Positions 18,464 to 27,244 of a stretch of DNA of 64,000 nt are shown here, one piece after another. Below the pieces are notes generated by a model. The model was not told the origin of the DNA and made no database searches. It saw only the letters and a program-made list of their open reading frames with translations. The first letter of the stretch is position 1, and each line of letters starts with the position of its first letter. The stretch covers positions 186,001-250,000 of the forward strand of contig NZ_JAHXBF010000018.1 of NCBI RefSeq assembly GCF_020103695.1. The letters run 5' to 3'. The translations under genes were made by a program, and so were the position numbers. The DNA comes from Hyalangium versicolor. GTDB taxonomy: Bacteria > Myxococcota > Myxococcia > Myxococcales > Myxococcaceae.

Positions 18464-19282
18464 ATGGCGCGCATGCTCATGAACTCCTTGGTGATGGTGG
18501 CGCTGCTCGCAGCTCCAGCCCAGCCAGCTCCCGCCAGACCGCTCACATGGAAGGTGACCGGTACGGACGTGACGTTCGAGATGTCCGCGACGGATCTGCG
18601 TGCCCTGCGTGGAGGCAAGGAGGTGTTCGGCCTGCAGTCGCGCGAGGCGGATTTCCTGTCCCCCTTCGAGTCCGAGGACAAGGACACCGACATGTCCGGC
18701 TGGGAGGCGTTCCTATCCTTCGACGTGCTGTCGGTGGTGGGCCCCTGGGTGAGCTATGAGGAATCGAACTCTGGCTATACCGGCGGCGCGCACCCATACG
18801 CGGGCATCCTCTACGTCACCATGGACGTCACGAAGGACCAGGGCGCCTTCTCACTGCTCGACGTGTTCCCCGAGAAGGACGTGCTCAAGGCACTCAAGGC
18901 CGATGGTTTCATCCGCAAGCACATCCAGGACGAGGAGGCGTTCAAGAAGGCCTCGACAGTGGAGATGATGCTGCAGAGCCTGGAACCCGGTGAAGACTGC
19001 GTGGGGTTCTCACACGGGCTCGGCGCGGTGAAGCGCTCGGTCGCCTTCCACCACATCGAGGGCAACAAGGTCGCTGTGCGCATCGCGTTCAGCTACGACA
19101 CCGAGGTGTGCCGCGGAAACAAGTTCGTGGTGGGCGTGCTGTTGCCCATTCCCGCGTCGCTGCGGCCCGCGCTCGACCGCGCGGCCCGGCGCGAGGAGGG
19201 CTTCCTGATGAAGGACGCCAAGGCCGTGAAGGCGCCGTCCGTACGGTTCTCGTGGGAGCCACCCGAGAGCAAGAAGGAGTGA
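18464..19282 (+). CDS. Secreted DUF3298/RsiV-like protein
   Basis: A 272-residue exported protein. It starts with a signal peptide (MARMLMNSLVMVALLAAPA...) and contains the NSGYTGGAHPYAG motif characteristic of the DUF3298 domain found in RsiV-like anti-sigma factors and many envelope proteins. There is no membrane segment beyond the signal peptide, so it is not a full anti-sigma factor, and its role is unknown. Starts at 18464 or 18473 are both possible: GGGCAGG is close to the first and better spaced for the second. A lipoprotein gene follows 56 bases downstream on the same strand. Confidence 0.8.
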   Translation: MARMLMNSLVMVALLAAPAQPAPARPLTWKVTGTDVTFEMSATDLRALRGGKEVFGLQSREADFLSPFESEDKDTDMSGWEAFLSFDVLSVVGPWVSYEESNSGYTGGAHPYAGILYVTMDVTKDQGAFSLLDVFPEKDVLKALKADGFIRKHIQDEEAFKKASTVEMMLQSLEPGEDCVGFSHGLGAVKRSVAFHHIEGNKVAVRIAFSYDTEVCRGNKFVVGVLLPIPASLRPALDRAARREEGFLMKDAKAVKAPSVRFSWEPPESKKE

Positions 19283-19338
19283 CCCGGCCCGGCCCACCAG
19301 AGACCGCGCTATCCTGGAGCCCCCTGAAGGAGGCCTCC

Positions 19339-19860
19339 ATGCGCATCCGTGCTTCGCTTGCCCTGCTGCTCACCGTGACGGGCTGCAGCACCACCTACAC
19401 CATTCCCAAGCACGAACTGGCCCGCCTCGATGGCTGGGCTGGCAAGGACACCACGCTGCTCCAGGACATCGAGGGCTCCTTGCGCAACGAGCGCAAGGAC
19501 GTACGGCGGCTGCGCGACACCGAAGGCAACGAGCACGTCTTCAACACGGACACGCCCCTGGTGCTCGAGAAGACCGATGGCGACGTCATCACCGAGAAGT
19601 ACCGGGAGGTGAACGTCGATGGACAGAGCTTCCGCGGCGTGCCCAAGGAGGCGCTCGGGCGCACCGTCGAGGTTCCCCTGACGGAGGTTGGCTCCGCGGG
19701 CGTGCGCAAGTTCAGCCTGGGCAAGACGGTGCTGCTGGGCTCGGGCATCGCCGTGGGGCTGGCTGCCGGGCTCATTGCCCTGGGGCTGGCTTTCGGCGGC
19801 TCGGAGGGAGACTCGGATGATGGCCCCGGCATCCCCTGCGGCCATGGCTGCTCGCTCTGA
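19339..19860 (+). CDS. Putative lipoprotein with C-terminal membrane segment
   Basis: A 173-residue protein with a lipoprotein signal peptide ending in the lipobox LTVTGC and a strong ribosome binding site (AAGGAGG, 19327-19333). A hydrophobic, Gly-rich segment near the C-terminus (about 135-155, GSGIAVGLAAGLIALGLAFGG) may be a second membrane contact, followed by an acidic tail and two Cys. The body is hydrophilic, with no recognised domain. It follows the DUF3298 gene closely and may be co-expressed. Function unknown. Confidence 0.75.
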   Translation: MRIRASLALLLTVTGCSTTYTIPKHELARLDGWAGKDTTLLQDIEGSLRNERKDVRRLRDTEGNEHVFNTDTPLVLEKTDGDVITEKYREVNVDGQSFRGVPKEALGRTVEVPLTEVGSAGVRKFSLGKTVLLGSGIAVGLAAGLIALGLAFGGSEGDSDDGPGIPCGHGCSL

Positions 19861-19866
19861 GGATCC

Positions 19867-19894
19867 GGCGCCAGCCTCGTAGCCCGGTGGCGCC
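19867..19894. terminator. Possible bidirectional terminator between convergent genes
   Basis: A GGCGCCA arm (19867-19873) pairs with TGGCGCC (19888-19894) across a 14-base loop, between two convergent genes. There is no U-tract, so it is a weak candidate. Confidence 0.3.
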
Positions 19895-19907
19895 CCCCGC
19901 TCCGCGC

Positions 19908-21218
19908 TCAGGGCAGGTCAGGAGCCGCCGAGCCAGGAGCAAGCTCGTTTCGCACCACGAGCCCGCCCTTCATCACGAACCGCACGCGCTGCAACTCCGT
20001 CACGTCCGCGAGCGGATCCCCGGAGACGGCGATCAGGTCGGCGTACCTGCCGGGCTCCAGCGTACCAACGTGCTCCTGGAGCCCGAGCAGCTCCGCGGCT
20101 CGTGAGGAGGCGGCTCGAATCGCCTCGATGGGCGGCAGCCCGGCCCGCTGGAGCGCCACCACCTCCCAGGCATTGCGCCCGTGGTTGCGAGCCGAACTCG
20201 CGTCGAACCCGCTGACGATCTTCACGCCAAGCTTGTACGCGAGCGCTACGCCCTTGCGCAGGGACTGGAGCTTCTTGTCGAGGAACTGCCGTGCCTTCTC
20301 GTTGGGAGCCTCCTCCAAGGACAGCTCGAAGTAGCCGATGGTGGGAACGAGAAAGACTCCCTGCTTCTTGATGAGCTCCAGGGCGGCGCGGTCCGCCTCG
20401 TGCCCGTGCTCGATCGAGTCCACGCCTGCCGCCAGGGCGTTGCGGATGCCTTCGCTCGTCACGGCGTGTGCGGCCACCTTGCGGCCAGCCTTGTGCGCTT
20501 CCTCTACGATGGGCCGCATCTCCTCGACGGTGAGCGTGGGGTGGTGCCAATCCGCGTAGATCTTGAGGAGATCCGCGCCATGGCCGAGCTGCTCCCGGGC
20601 CGCGCGCCGAGCCTCGTCAGCGCCGGTGATGAGCTGCGCGCCGGTGGGAGGATCCTTCAAGTCGGGCGAGAGGCCCTCCGGGTAATAGGTACCCACCGCG
20701 GCAATCGCTCGGGTGGACACGAGCATCCGGGGACCTTCGACCAGCCCCTGACGGATGGCATCTCGCAGTGCGACGTCCGCGTAGAAGGCCCCCTCGCTCT
20801 CGACATCCCGCACGGTCGTGAAGCCGGCGTACAGCGTGGCCCTGGCGTTCGCCGCACCCTCCAGGGCTCGAAGCGCCTGGGACTTGGTGATCAGGTTCAG
20901 GACATAGCCCTCAGGTACATCGGGCTCCCGCGCCAGCAGGTGCGTGTGGCCGTCGATCAATCCCGGCAGCACGGTGGCTCCGCCGAGATCGAGCACCTCC
21001 GCCCCTTCAGGAACCGGCAGCCCCGTCCCCACCGCCGAGATCCGCTCGTTCTCGATGATGATGACGGGGTTCTTGAGGAAGATGCCGGTGCGAACATCGA
21101 GCAGCCGGGCCGCCCGAACGACCCTCGGCTTTCTGGGCGCGCTCTGAGGCGAAGCGGGCTGGGCCGCCGCGCTGCCAGCCACGAAGAGCAACAACCACAC
21201 GCTGACGAATCGTCTCAT
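19908..21218 (-). CDS. Secreted amidohydrolase (imidazolonepropionase-like family)
   Basis: A 436-residue metal-dependent hydrolase with an N-terminal signal peptide (MRRFVSVWLLLFVAGSAAAQ). The amidohydrolase landmarks are LPGLIDGHTHLL (metal-binding HxH, near residue 90), KIYADWHHPTLT (position of the bridging Lys), AAHAVTSEG, SIEHGHEAD and the late Asp in SGFDASSARN. The C-terminal GTLEPGRYADLIAVSGDPL is the usual return of the beta-sandwich. Relatives include prolidase-like Xaa-Pro dipeptidases and other periplasmic amidohydrolases; the substrate cannot be assigned. It is followed on the same strand, upstream, by the tautomerase gene. Confidence 0.88.
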   Translation of the reverse strand: MRRFVSVWLLLFVAGSAAAQPASPQSAPRKPRVVRAARLLDVRTGIFLKNPVIIIENERISAVGTGLPVPEGAEVLDLGGATVLPGLIDGHTHLLAREPDVPEGYVLNLITKSQALRALEGAANARATLYAGFTTVRDVESEGAFYADVALRDAIRQGLVEGPRMLVSTRAIAAVGTYYPEGLSPDLKDPPTGAQLITGADEARRAAREQLGHGADLLKIYADWHHPTLTVEEMRPIVEEAHKAGRKVAAHAVTSEGIRNALAAGVDSIEHGHEADRAALELIKKQGVFLVPTIGYFELSLEEAPNEKARQFLDKKLQSLRKGVALAYKLGVKIVSGFDASSARNHGRNAWEVVALQRAGLPPIEAIRAASSRAAELLGLQEHVGTLEPGRYADLIAVSGDPLADVTELQRVRFVMKGGLVVRNELAPGSAAPDLP

Positions 21219-21227
21219 GCCTCCCCT

Positions 21228-21464
21228 CTACTCTCTCCCTCTCAGCGTGTGAAGCGAGCGCTCTTCCTGTTTCCGATAATCCTCAACCGGCAGGCCTCCG
21301 ACACCCCAGTCCTCCAACTCCACCTCATCGATGACGACGAAGGTCGCGGCCAGGGGCTTGTTGAGCACCTTGAGCAGCAGTTCACTGACTCCTTTGATGA
21401 GGGCGGCCTTTTGGTCGCGGGTCGTGTGGCCTTCGCGGGTGATCTTGATGTTGACGTAGGGCAT
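21228..21464 (-). CDS. 4-Oxalocrotonate tautomerase family protein
   Basis: A 78-residue tautomerase-like protein. The start at ATG 21464 gives MPYVNIKI, placing Pro at position 2, the catalytic N-terminal proline after Met removal. The remainder (KAALIKGVSELLLKVL and ATFVVIDEVELEDWGVGG) matches the compact beta-alpha-beta fold of the family, which works as oligomers and enolises alpha-keto acids. The end lies 9 bases before the amidohydrolase start, and the SDR gene lies just upstream on the same strand, so the three probably form an operon. Confidence 0.85.
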   Translation of the reverse strand: MPYVNIKITREGHTTRDQKAALIKGVSELLLKVLNKPLAATFVVIDEVELEDWGVGGLPVEDYRKQEERSLHTLRGRE

Positions 21465-21498
21465 CGGATTTTCCTCGCACGGGGCTGCGGGTGATGGG

Positions 21499-22221
21499 CT
21501 ACCAGCGACCAGCGTGTGCGCCTCCATCGACATGGAGGATCTCACCTGTGACGAACGCGGCCGTGTCGAGGTACAGCACCGCGTCGACGATCTCCTCGAC
21601 CTCGCCCAGGCGCCGCATGGGCTGGAGCCCAGCGAGTGCCGCGTGAGTCTTCTCCGGGTGCATGGGCGTCTTGATGATGCCGGGGGAGACTGCGTTCACG
21701 CGCACACCCTTCTCGGCGTATTCGATGGCCAGGGAGCGGGTGACGGCGTCGAGCCCACCCTTGGTCAAGGAAGCCAACGCCGCTGGCACCCCTGCCATCG
21801 GCTGCACGACCAGGCTGGTCGTGATGTTGACGATGTGCCCGGTGCCCCGCCGCAGCATCTCGAGCGCCGCCCGCCGCGAAACATAGAAAAAGCCCGCCAG
21901 GTTCACCGAGAGCATGGCGGTGAAATCAGCCTCTGTGTACTCGACGAAAGGCTTCGGAATGAAGATGCCGGCGTTATTGACCAGGGTGTCCACCCGGCCG
22001 AAACGCTCGACGGCCGCGTTGATGATCCGGTCGGCGGTGCGCGGATCGCCGACGTCACCCTCGACGGTCAGGATGTTCGGATCGCCACCTGTGACACTCG
22101 GCTGTATCGAGCGCGAGTTAGCAACCACTCGGTAACCGCGGCTGCGGAAGCCTTTGACCAGGCCCGCGCCGATTCCTTGAGACGCACCCGTAACGATCGC
22201 GACCTTCTGTTCGCTGCTCAT
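21499..22221 (-). CDS. SDR-family oxidoreductase lacking the catalytic tyrosine
   Basis: A 240-residue short-chain dehydrogenase/reductase. The cofactor motif TGASQGIG (about residues 11-18) and NNAG motif (VNNAGIF) are intact, the serine region reads NITTSLV, and the C-terminal GEILHVDGGAHAGRW is typical. The active-site segment reads PAALASLTKGG: the Lys is there but the Tyr four residues before it is Ala. It therefore either uses unusual chemistry or belongs to a subfamily with altered catalysis. It is divergent from a LysR regulator 136 bases away, a common arrangement in which the regulator controls the reductase. Tautomerase and amidohydrolase genes follow downstream. Confidence 0.88.
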   Translation of the reverse strand: MSSEQKVAIVTGASQGIGAGLVKGFRSRGYRVVANSRSIQPSVTGGDPNILTVEGDVGDPRTADRIINAAVERFGRVDTLVNNAGIFIPKPFVEYTEADFTAMLSVNLAGFFYVSRRAALEMLRRGTGHIVNITTSLVVQPMAGVPAALASLTKGGLDAVTRSLAIEYAEKGVRVNAVSPGIIKTPMHPEKTHAALAGLQPMRRLGEVEEIVDAVLYLDTAAFVTGEILHVDGGAHAGRW

Positions 22222-22356
22222 GACACGACTCTCTTTGAGGGGGCCGCGCATATGTCTCCAGCGGCGCGGCTTGCGTTGACACCGCATGAAGTACTCAGTT
22301 GCGCCCCCCGAATGAATCGCTACGGTGCGCAAGTCACTTTTACGCCTGGAGCAAAG

Positions 22357-23271
22357 ATGGACCAGATCCACGCCATGCGGGTGTTCGTGAAGGCGGTGGA
22401 CGAAGGCAGCCTGTCCGAAGCGGGCCGCAAGCTCGGCCGCTCTCCCGCAGCCGTGTCCCGAGCTGTTGCCTTTCTCGAGGCCCACGTGGGCGTGCAGCTG
22501 CTGCACCGCACCACCCGCACGCTGAAGTTGAGCGAAGCCGGTGAGCGCTATGCCGCCGCCTGCCGACGGGTACTGGCCGATCTGGAGGAAGCCGACCTGA
22601 TGGCCGCGGGCGAAGGGGCTGCGCCACGCGGCACGCTGACGATCACGAGCCCCGTGGTCGCCGGCGCGCGCGTCCTGAGGCCCATCGTCGATGCCTTCCT
22701 GGACGCGCATCCCTCCGTCACCGTCAGGCTCCAGATGCTCGACCGGCAGGTGAACCTGGTGGAGGAAGGAGTCGACGTGGCGATGCGCATCGCGCACCTA
22801 CCCGATTCCAGCCTTACAGCCATCCGTGTTGGCGAGGTGCGAAGGCTGGTCTGCGCCTCTCCGGCGTACCTCGCATCGCGGCCGCCCATCACCCGGCTCA
22901 CGGATCTCTCGAAACATGCGTGCATCGCAATGACGGTGTTTGGCCAGGATGCATGGACGTTCCACCCCGAGGCAGATCGGACGAGTCCGCAGTCCATCCG
23001 CATCACGCCGAGGCTGGAGGTGAACACGGTGGAGGCCGCTGTCGCCTCGGCGCTGGAAGGCCGGGGAGTGACGCGGGTGTTCTCGTACCAGGTGGCCGAC
23101 GAGCTTCGTCAGGGACGCCTGGTGGAGGTGCTGCCAGCGGCCGATGCCTCGAGATCGCCAGTGCATCTGCTCACGCCCGAGGGACGTCTGTCGGTACCCA
23201 AGGTGCGAGCCTTCGTGGACTTCGCGGCGCCGCGGCTGAAGGCGGAGTTCGCGCGAATCGCCCGCGTCTGA
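22357..23271 (+). CDS. LysR-family transcriptional regulator
   Basis: A 304-residue LysR regulator. The N-terminal winged helix-turn-helix (about residues 1-60) has SLSEAGRKLGRSPAAVSRAV and LLHRTTRTLKLSEAG. The effector-binding domain follows (about 90-295; TITSPVVAGARVL, DVAMRIAHLPDSSL). It belongs to the subgroup often found divergent from SDR or other oxidoreductase genes. ATG 22357 is chosen because the DNA-binding domain starts there. It likely controls the SDR gene on the other strand and itself from the shared intergenic region. Confidence 0.92.
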   Translation: MDQIHAMRVFVKAVDEGSLSEAGRKLGRSPAAVSRAVAFLEAHVGVQLLHRTTRTLKLSEAGERYAAACRRVLADLEEADLMAAGEGAAPRGTLTITSPVVAGARVLRPIVDAFLDAHPSVTVRLQMLDRQVNLVEEGVDVAMRIAHLPDSSLTAIRVGEVRRLVCASPAYLASRPPITRLTDLSKHACIAMTVFGQDAWTFHPEADRTSPQSIRITPRLEVNTVEAAVASALEGRGVTRVFSYQVADELRQGRLVEVLPAADASRSPVHLLTPEGRLSVPKVRAFVDFAAPRLKAEFARIARV

Positions 23272-23418
23272 CCCGCGCTGATCCGATGTTCGTCCACGGA
23301 ACGGACCTGGGGTTTTCCCCTAAGAACTGACACACGCTGATGTTGGATTGAGAGTGAATAGGCCACCTTCCCTCCTCGTCCACCCGCCCGCACGTTACTC
23401 ACGTCGGGAGAGAACACG

Positions 23419-24528
23419 ATGAAGGCTGCGGCACTGGGGCTTGTTGCGTGGTTGTTCGTGGGGCAGGCAGCGTGGGCCGAACCCAGCAGCAAATCGACGG
23501 AATTCCTGAACGAGCGAACCGACGACATCGTGCTCGGACTTCCGGAGGCTCCCGTCAAGTTGGTCGCCTACGTCGAGTACGCCCTCATCGCCAAGGACAC
23601 GGTGGCGCCGCTGTTCCAACAGATCCGGCGCTCCTGGCCCAACGATGTTCGCATCGTGGTTCGCGACTACCCCATGACCTTCCACGAAGGAGCCGCACTG
23701 GCGGCCCAGGCTGCGCGGGGGGTGTTCCTGCTCAAGGGAGGAGAGGCGTACCTCCGCTTCGTCGAAGAGGTCACCCCGTACAAGGGAACCCGCGACGCGG
23801 CCTACCTCTCGGCGGCCGCGGAGCGCGCGGGGGCAGGGCCGGCGCAGCGCTTCGAGGCCAGCCTGACCCAAGGCAAGTGGAAGGCGGGCCTCGAGCAGAG
23901 CCTGGCGGATGTCGCGGCCGTCAAGATGTCTGGCTCTCCTCACTGGTACCTCGACGGCGTCGACCTCAAGGCGGGGTTGCTGGCGGACAAGGTGCTGAGT
24001 GCCGTGGAGCAGGCTGTCAAAGCAGCTCAGGAGAGGCGCAATACGCCGGTGCCGACTCTCAACCCGAGCAAGGGCATCGGGCCGTTCTTCCTGGGACAGA
24101 CCGAGGCGGAGGTCAAGCGCCTGGGGCTGCGCACCGGCCGCCGGAACAACGATTGGCTGTGCGTGGCGGGAGAAGCGGGAAGCGACTTGTGCACCTACGA
24201 GCTGCGAATGAAAAAGGGGGGCGTTACCCGCATCGACTACGTCCTGAGCCGCTCCGCCCTGGGGCTGCAGATTGGCTCCGAGGTGTTCCGGCGAGACCGA
24301 CCGGCACTCCTGGAGGACCTGCGGGCGCGAATGGGCTGTGGGGCCACCGAGTTCGGGGAAGGCGGGAGCGAGACGCCCTGCCCGAGCCCGTCGAAGAACG
24401 TCGGAATCCACCTCTCTCAAAGCATGGAGTCTGCGTGCAGTGACTGGGCGCGGCTCGATCCCTCCATCACCTGCACGGGCAGTGATGAGCAGCGGCTTTC
24501 CACGGTCGTGTCGGTGGAGAAGCCGTGA
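23419..24528 (+). CDS. Exported thioredoxin-fold protein without CxxC, plus C-terminal domain
   Basis: A 369-residue exported protein with signal peptide MKAAALGLVAWLFVGQAAWA and ribosome binding site GGGAG. Residues about 30-200 resemble the DsbA-like Thioredoxin_4 fold: VKLVAYVEYALIAKD is where the family normally has a CxxC, followed by VRIVVRDYPMTFHEGA and the cis-Pro loop region SGSPHWYLDG. Both active-site Cys are absent, so redox activity is unlikely. The C-terminal half (about 215-369; GIGPFFLGQTEAEVKRLGL) is of unknown family and has several Cys. A Cys-rich repeat protein starts 31 bases downstream on the same strand, suggesting co-expression. Confidence 0.75.
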   Translation: MKAAALGLVAWLFVGQAAWAEPSSKSTEFLNERTDDIVLGLPEAPVKLVAYVEYALIAKDTVAPLFQQIRRSWPNDVRIVVRDYPMTFHEGAALAAQAARGVFLLKGGEAYLRFVEEVTPYKGTRDAAYLSAAAERAGAGPAQRFEASLTQGKWKAGLEQSLADVAAVKMSGSPHWYLDGVDLKAGLLADKVLSAVEQAVKAAQERRNTPVPTLNPSKGIGPFFLGQTEAEVKRLGLRTGRRNNDWLCVAGEAGSDLCTYELRMKKGGVTRIDYVLSRSALGLQIGSEVFRRDRPALLEDLRARMGCGATEFGEGGSETPCPSPSKNVGIHLSQSMESACSDWARLDPSITCTGSDEQRLSTVVSVEKP

Positions 24529-24559
24529 ATCACGCCAGCGGCTCAAAGAGGCTCATCCC

Positions 24560-25117
24560 ATGCTCCTCGCACTGACCCTTGTTGCCGTCATCACCGGCAC
24601 CCACCCCCAAGCCGAGTGCAAGACCGCCTACGGAAAGACTGTCTGTGGCTACGACTGCAAGGCGGCCTTCGGCGAAGTGAAATGCGCTCAGACGCCGCAC
24701 GGCATTTGCGAAGCGGCGTACGACCGGTTGGTGTGCTTCGACCCGCCTGCGTACGTGGTGCGCGCCTTTCAGGGCGAACCGCCGCGACCGAGCTGCAAGA
24801 GCGGCTACGGGCTCATCACCTGCGGCTACCAGTGCGCATCCGGTTACGGGCAGGTTCAATGTTCGCAGACGCCGTGGGGGGTGTGCGAATCCGGCTACGA
24901 TCGAGTCCTCTGCTTCGATCCATCTGAGAGGGTCATCCGCCAGTACGGAAGTGACCTGCCCACCCCTCAATGCAAGAGCGGCTACGGCAAGATCGCGTGT
25001 GGCTACTCGTGCGCTTCCGGAAACGGCGAGGTTCGTTGCTCCCAGACACCCGAGGGCATCTGCGTCGCCGCGTCGGGCGCCGTGCAATGCTTTGACCCCA
25101 AGACCCGCCGTCCATAG
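24560..25117 (+). CDS. Exported Cys-rich protein with three 59-residue repeats
   Basis: A 185-residue protein with a short signal peptide (MLLALTLVAVITGTHPQA) and three tandem repeats starting at Cys 20, 79 and 138, a regular 59-residue period. Each repeat is built as C-x8-C-x3-C-x8-C-x7-C-x8-C with shared words GYGKIACGY or similar, SQTPxGxC and CFDP. The six Cys per unit suggest three disulfides per repeat in an exported domain; the last repeat keeps the pattern. No named family is recognised. It follows the thioredoxin-fold gene by 31 bases and probably shares its transcript. Confidence 0.8.
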   Translation: MLLALTLVAVITGTHPQAECKTAYGKTVCGYDCKAAFGEVKCAQTPHGICEAAYDRLVCFDPPAYVVRAFQGEPPRPSCKSGYGLITCGYQCASGYGQVQCSQTPWGVCESGYDRVLCFDPSERVIRQYGSDLPTPQCKSGYGKIACGYSCASGNGEVRCSQTPEGICVAASGAVQCFDPKTRRP

Positions 25118-25150
25118 CCATCGCGTCCCGCCAGCGGGGAGTGCCTATCG

Positions 25151-25180
25151 GAGGGAGCCCACAGCAGCCCGGGCTCCCTC
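25151..25180. terminator. Bidirectional terminator hairpin
   Basis: GAGGGAGCCC (25151-25160) pairs perfectly with GGGCTCCCTC (25171-25180) across a 10-base loop, between the convergent Cys-repeat and metalloprotease genes. Confidence 0.65.
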
Positions 25181-25194
25181 GACTGTGGGTGCCG

Positions 25195-27081
25195 TTACTG
25201 AAGCGTCCACTGCTGGTGGGTGCCGCTGCTGCAACTCGCCTGCTTCACACTCGCCCCATCGTTGAGCGCGGCGCTGACGACCTCGGCGCACTTGCTGCTG
25301 TTGATGTTCACGAGCGAGTAGCCACCTCCGCTCAACGCGTTCAGGGTGAACACCTGGGCGTTCGTGCCGTTGCAATCCCACTGCTGGATGATGCCCCCAT
25401 CCGCGGTGCTGGAGTTGCTCACGTCAACGCACATGCTGCTGTTGACGTTCACGAGGTTGAAGCCCCCGGTGACGGCCTGCAGGCGGAAGGCCTGGGCGTT
25501 CGTTCCATTGCACCCCCACTGCTGGAGAGCCGTCCCCCTCGTGGTGCTGGAGGAGGGAACGTCCAGGCACTTGCCGCTGTGCTTCGCGGCGAGCCGCACG
25601 ATGGAGCCATTCTGGGGCCCGGAACCGCCGGGGACCGTGCCGTCACTGCACGTGTTCACGCCCGAGCCGCCGTTCGGGAAGGTGACACGCACCGTGGCCT
25701 TGTCGCTGGTCTGCGAGACCACGGTGATGCTGACGCGGCCATCGGGATCCTGGAAGGTGCGGCCGGCGGTGAGACGGGGATCGCGGTGGGTGTTGGGGTA
25801 GTTGGGCGCCAGGTCCAGCAGCAGTGGGTTGCGATTGCCGCTGCCCGAGCGGAAGTCCTGGGCGACGTCGATGTGCACGCCCGTGCTGGTCTCGGGTGCG
25901 CCTGACGGCCCCGCGTTGAAGGTGGCGAGCGCGGGATTGCGGTACTCCACCCAGTAGTGGAGCGGCTTGTTGTCCACCGTGTCGCCCGTGGGGATCTGCA
26001 GGGACTGAATCCCGTTGGAGGCGCTCTGGATGGGCACGAGATCGTACGTGGCGTCGCGCGTGGCCCGGACGTTGTTGCACTTGTCCAACCACAACATGGC
26101 GGACTTCTGGAAGGCGTTCATGTGCCCCAGCCCTCCTCCCATGGTGTTGAAGCGGTTGCCGTACTCGTCGGGGCTACAACTGGAATAGGGGCTGCGAAGG
26201 TACGCGACGCCGGTGCCGCAGCGAGCGGTGGACGCGTGTCCCAGGCCAAAGCCATGGCCCATCTCGTGCGCGAAGGCGTTCGCGTCCGTGCACGTATACA
26301 AGCTGGCGTTTCCGAACGAGTTACCCGAGGCCGGAGGCTGACCCACCCACGCAAGGCCACACGCGCAATCGGTGAAGCCCGAGTTGGTGGGAATCACAAA
26401 GCCCACGTGGGCATAGACGCTCAGGTTGATGCCCTGGCTCTGTGCCGCCGCGCGCGCCGCGTTGCTGATGGTGTCCAGGTTGCAGTTCGCCGGCTTGGGC
26501 AGGCTCAGGGGCGCGAGGGCGTCTCCCTGGACGTTCCAGATGCCGTAGGAGATCTCCTTGTAGTACGCGGTGACCGTGTCCAGGCGCTGCCGCGCCGTGG
26601 TGGTCGTGATCGACGCCGTGCTCCCGGGGAAGACCAGGGGGAGGATGGCGACCCGGATGGTCCTCGGCGAACCGCCGACGAGGGCGGCTTCCGACGTCGC
26701 CAGGCCGTCGTCCGCGGCGGGGAGAGCGTCGATGGACTGCACCTCGAGCCGCTTGCCGACCCGCCCCAAGGGCCCCTCTGCGACGCTCTCCTCAGGGGCG
26801 AGCTGCCCCCGGACGATGACGCGCTTCCCCGCTTGGAAGGACGGCTCTCCCTCGAAGGCCAGCTCGAAGGCCTCGCCCTCCGGAGTCTGCAACCCATATC
26901 CCATCCGGTGGGTGCCATCCGCGGCATCCACGGAGAACATCCGCAGCTCCCCTTCGTAGGTTCGCGCCTCGTCCGCGCCCGAGCACGCCAGAGCCAGCCC
27001 CAGGGTCAGAGCCAGCCCCGTCTTGCTCCCCCGACTCCACCGGTTTTTGGAAATAGCTCTCACAACGCCATATGGCGACAT
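25195..27081 (-). CDS. Lipoprotein zinc metalloprotease with C-terminal ricin-type lectin domain
   Basis: A 628-residue surface or secreted protease. The N-terminus has a lipobox (LALAC near residue 33). The catalytic domain (about 140-460) contains HEMGHGFGLGH (near 270), a zincin HExxHxxGxxH zinc site, and the Met-turn NTMGGG (near 310). The motif spacing recalls gametolysin (M11)-like peptidases. The C-terminal 140 residues form a ricin B-type beta-trefoil with three lobes, each ending in a QxW-like motif (QQW, QQW, HQQW), expected to bind galactose-type sugars. The family degrades extracellular glycoproteins, which fits predatory lifestyle, but the target is unknown. GAGGC precedes ATG 27081. 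Confidence 0.88.
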   Translation of the reverse strand: MSPYGVVRAISKNRWSRGSKTGLALTLGLALACSGADEARTYEGELRMFSVDAADGTHRMGYGLQTPEGEAFELAFEGEPSFQAGKRVIVRGQLAPEESVAEGPLGRVGKRLEVQSIDALPAADDGLATSEAALVGGSPRTIRVAILPLVFPGSTASITTTTARQRLDTVTAYYKEISYGIWNVQGDALAPLSLPKPANCNLDTISNAARAAAQSQGINLSVYAHVGFVIPTNSGFTDCACGLAWVGQPPASGNSFGNASLYTCTDANAFAHEMGHGFGLGHASTARCGTGVAYLRSPYSSCSPDEYGNRFNTMGGGLGHMNAFQKSAMLWLDKCNNVRATRDATYDLVPIQSASNGIQSLQIPTGDTVDNKPLHYWVEYRNPALATFNAGPSGAPETSTGVHIDVAQDFRSGSGNRNPLLLDLAPNYPNTHRDPRLTAGRTFQDPDGRVSITVVSQTSDKATVRVTFPNGGSGVNTCSDGTVPGGSGPQNGSIVRLAAKHSGKCLDVPSSSTTRGTALQQWGCNGTNAQAFRLQAVTGGFNLVNVNSSMCVDVSNSSTADGGIIQQWDCNGTNAQVFTLNALSGGGYSLVNINSSKCAEVVSAALNDGASVKQASCSSGTHQQWTLQ

Positions 27082-27244
27082 GTCTGCCTCGTGTCTGGGT
27101 TGAGTGAGCTCCTTTCTAGCTCATTCTCATCCATATCAGAAGCAGCAAAACACGCTTTAATTGCTATTCCAGCATAAACCCGAAAAATCGACCTGTGTTC
27201 TCGATGTCTCCGAGCTGTTGGAATTATCGCGGCAGATTGAAGTC

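Noticed and set aside
22276..22281. TTGACA between the SDR and LysR genes as a -35 box
   Set aside because: No acceptable -10 hexamer at 16-18 bases downstream.
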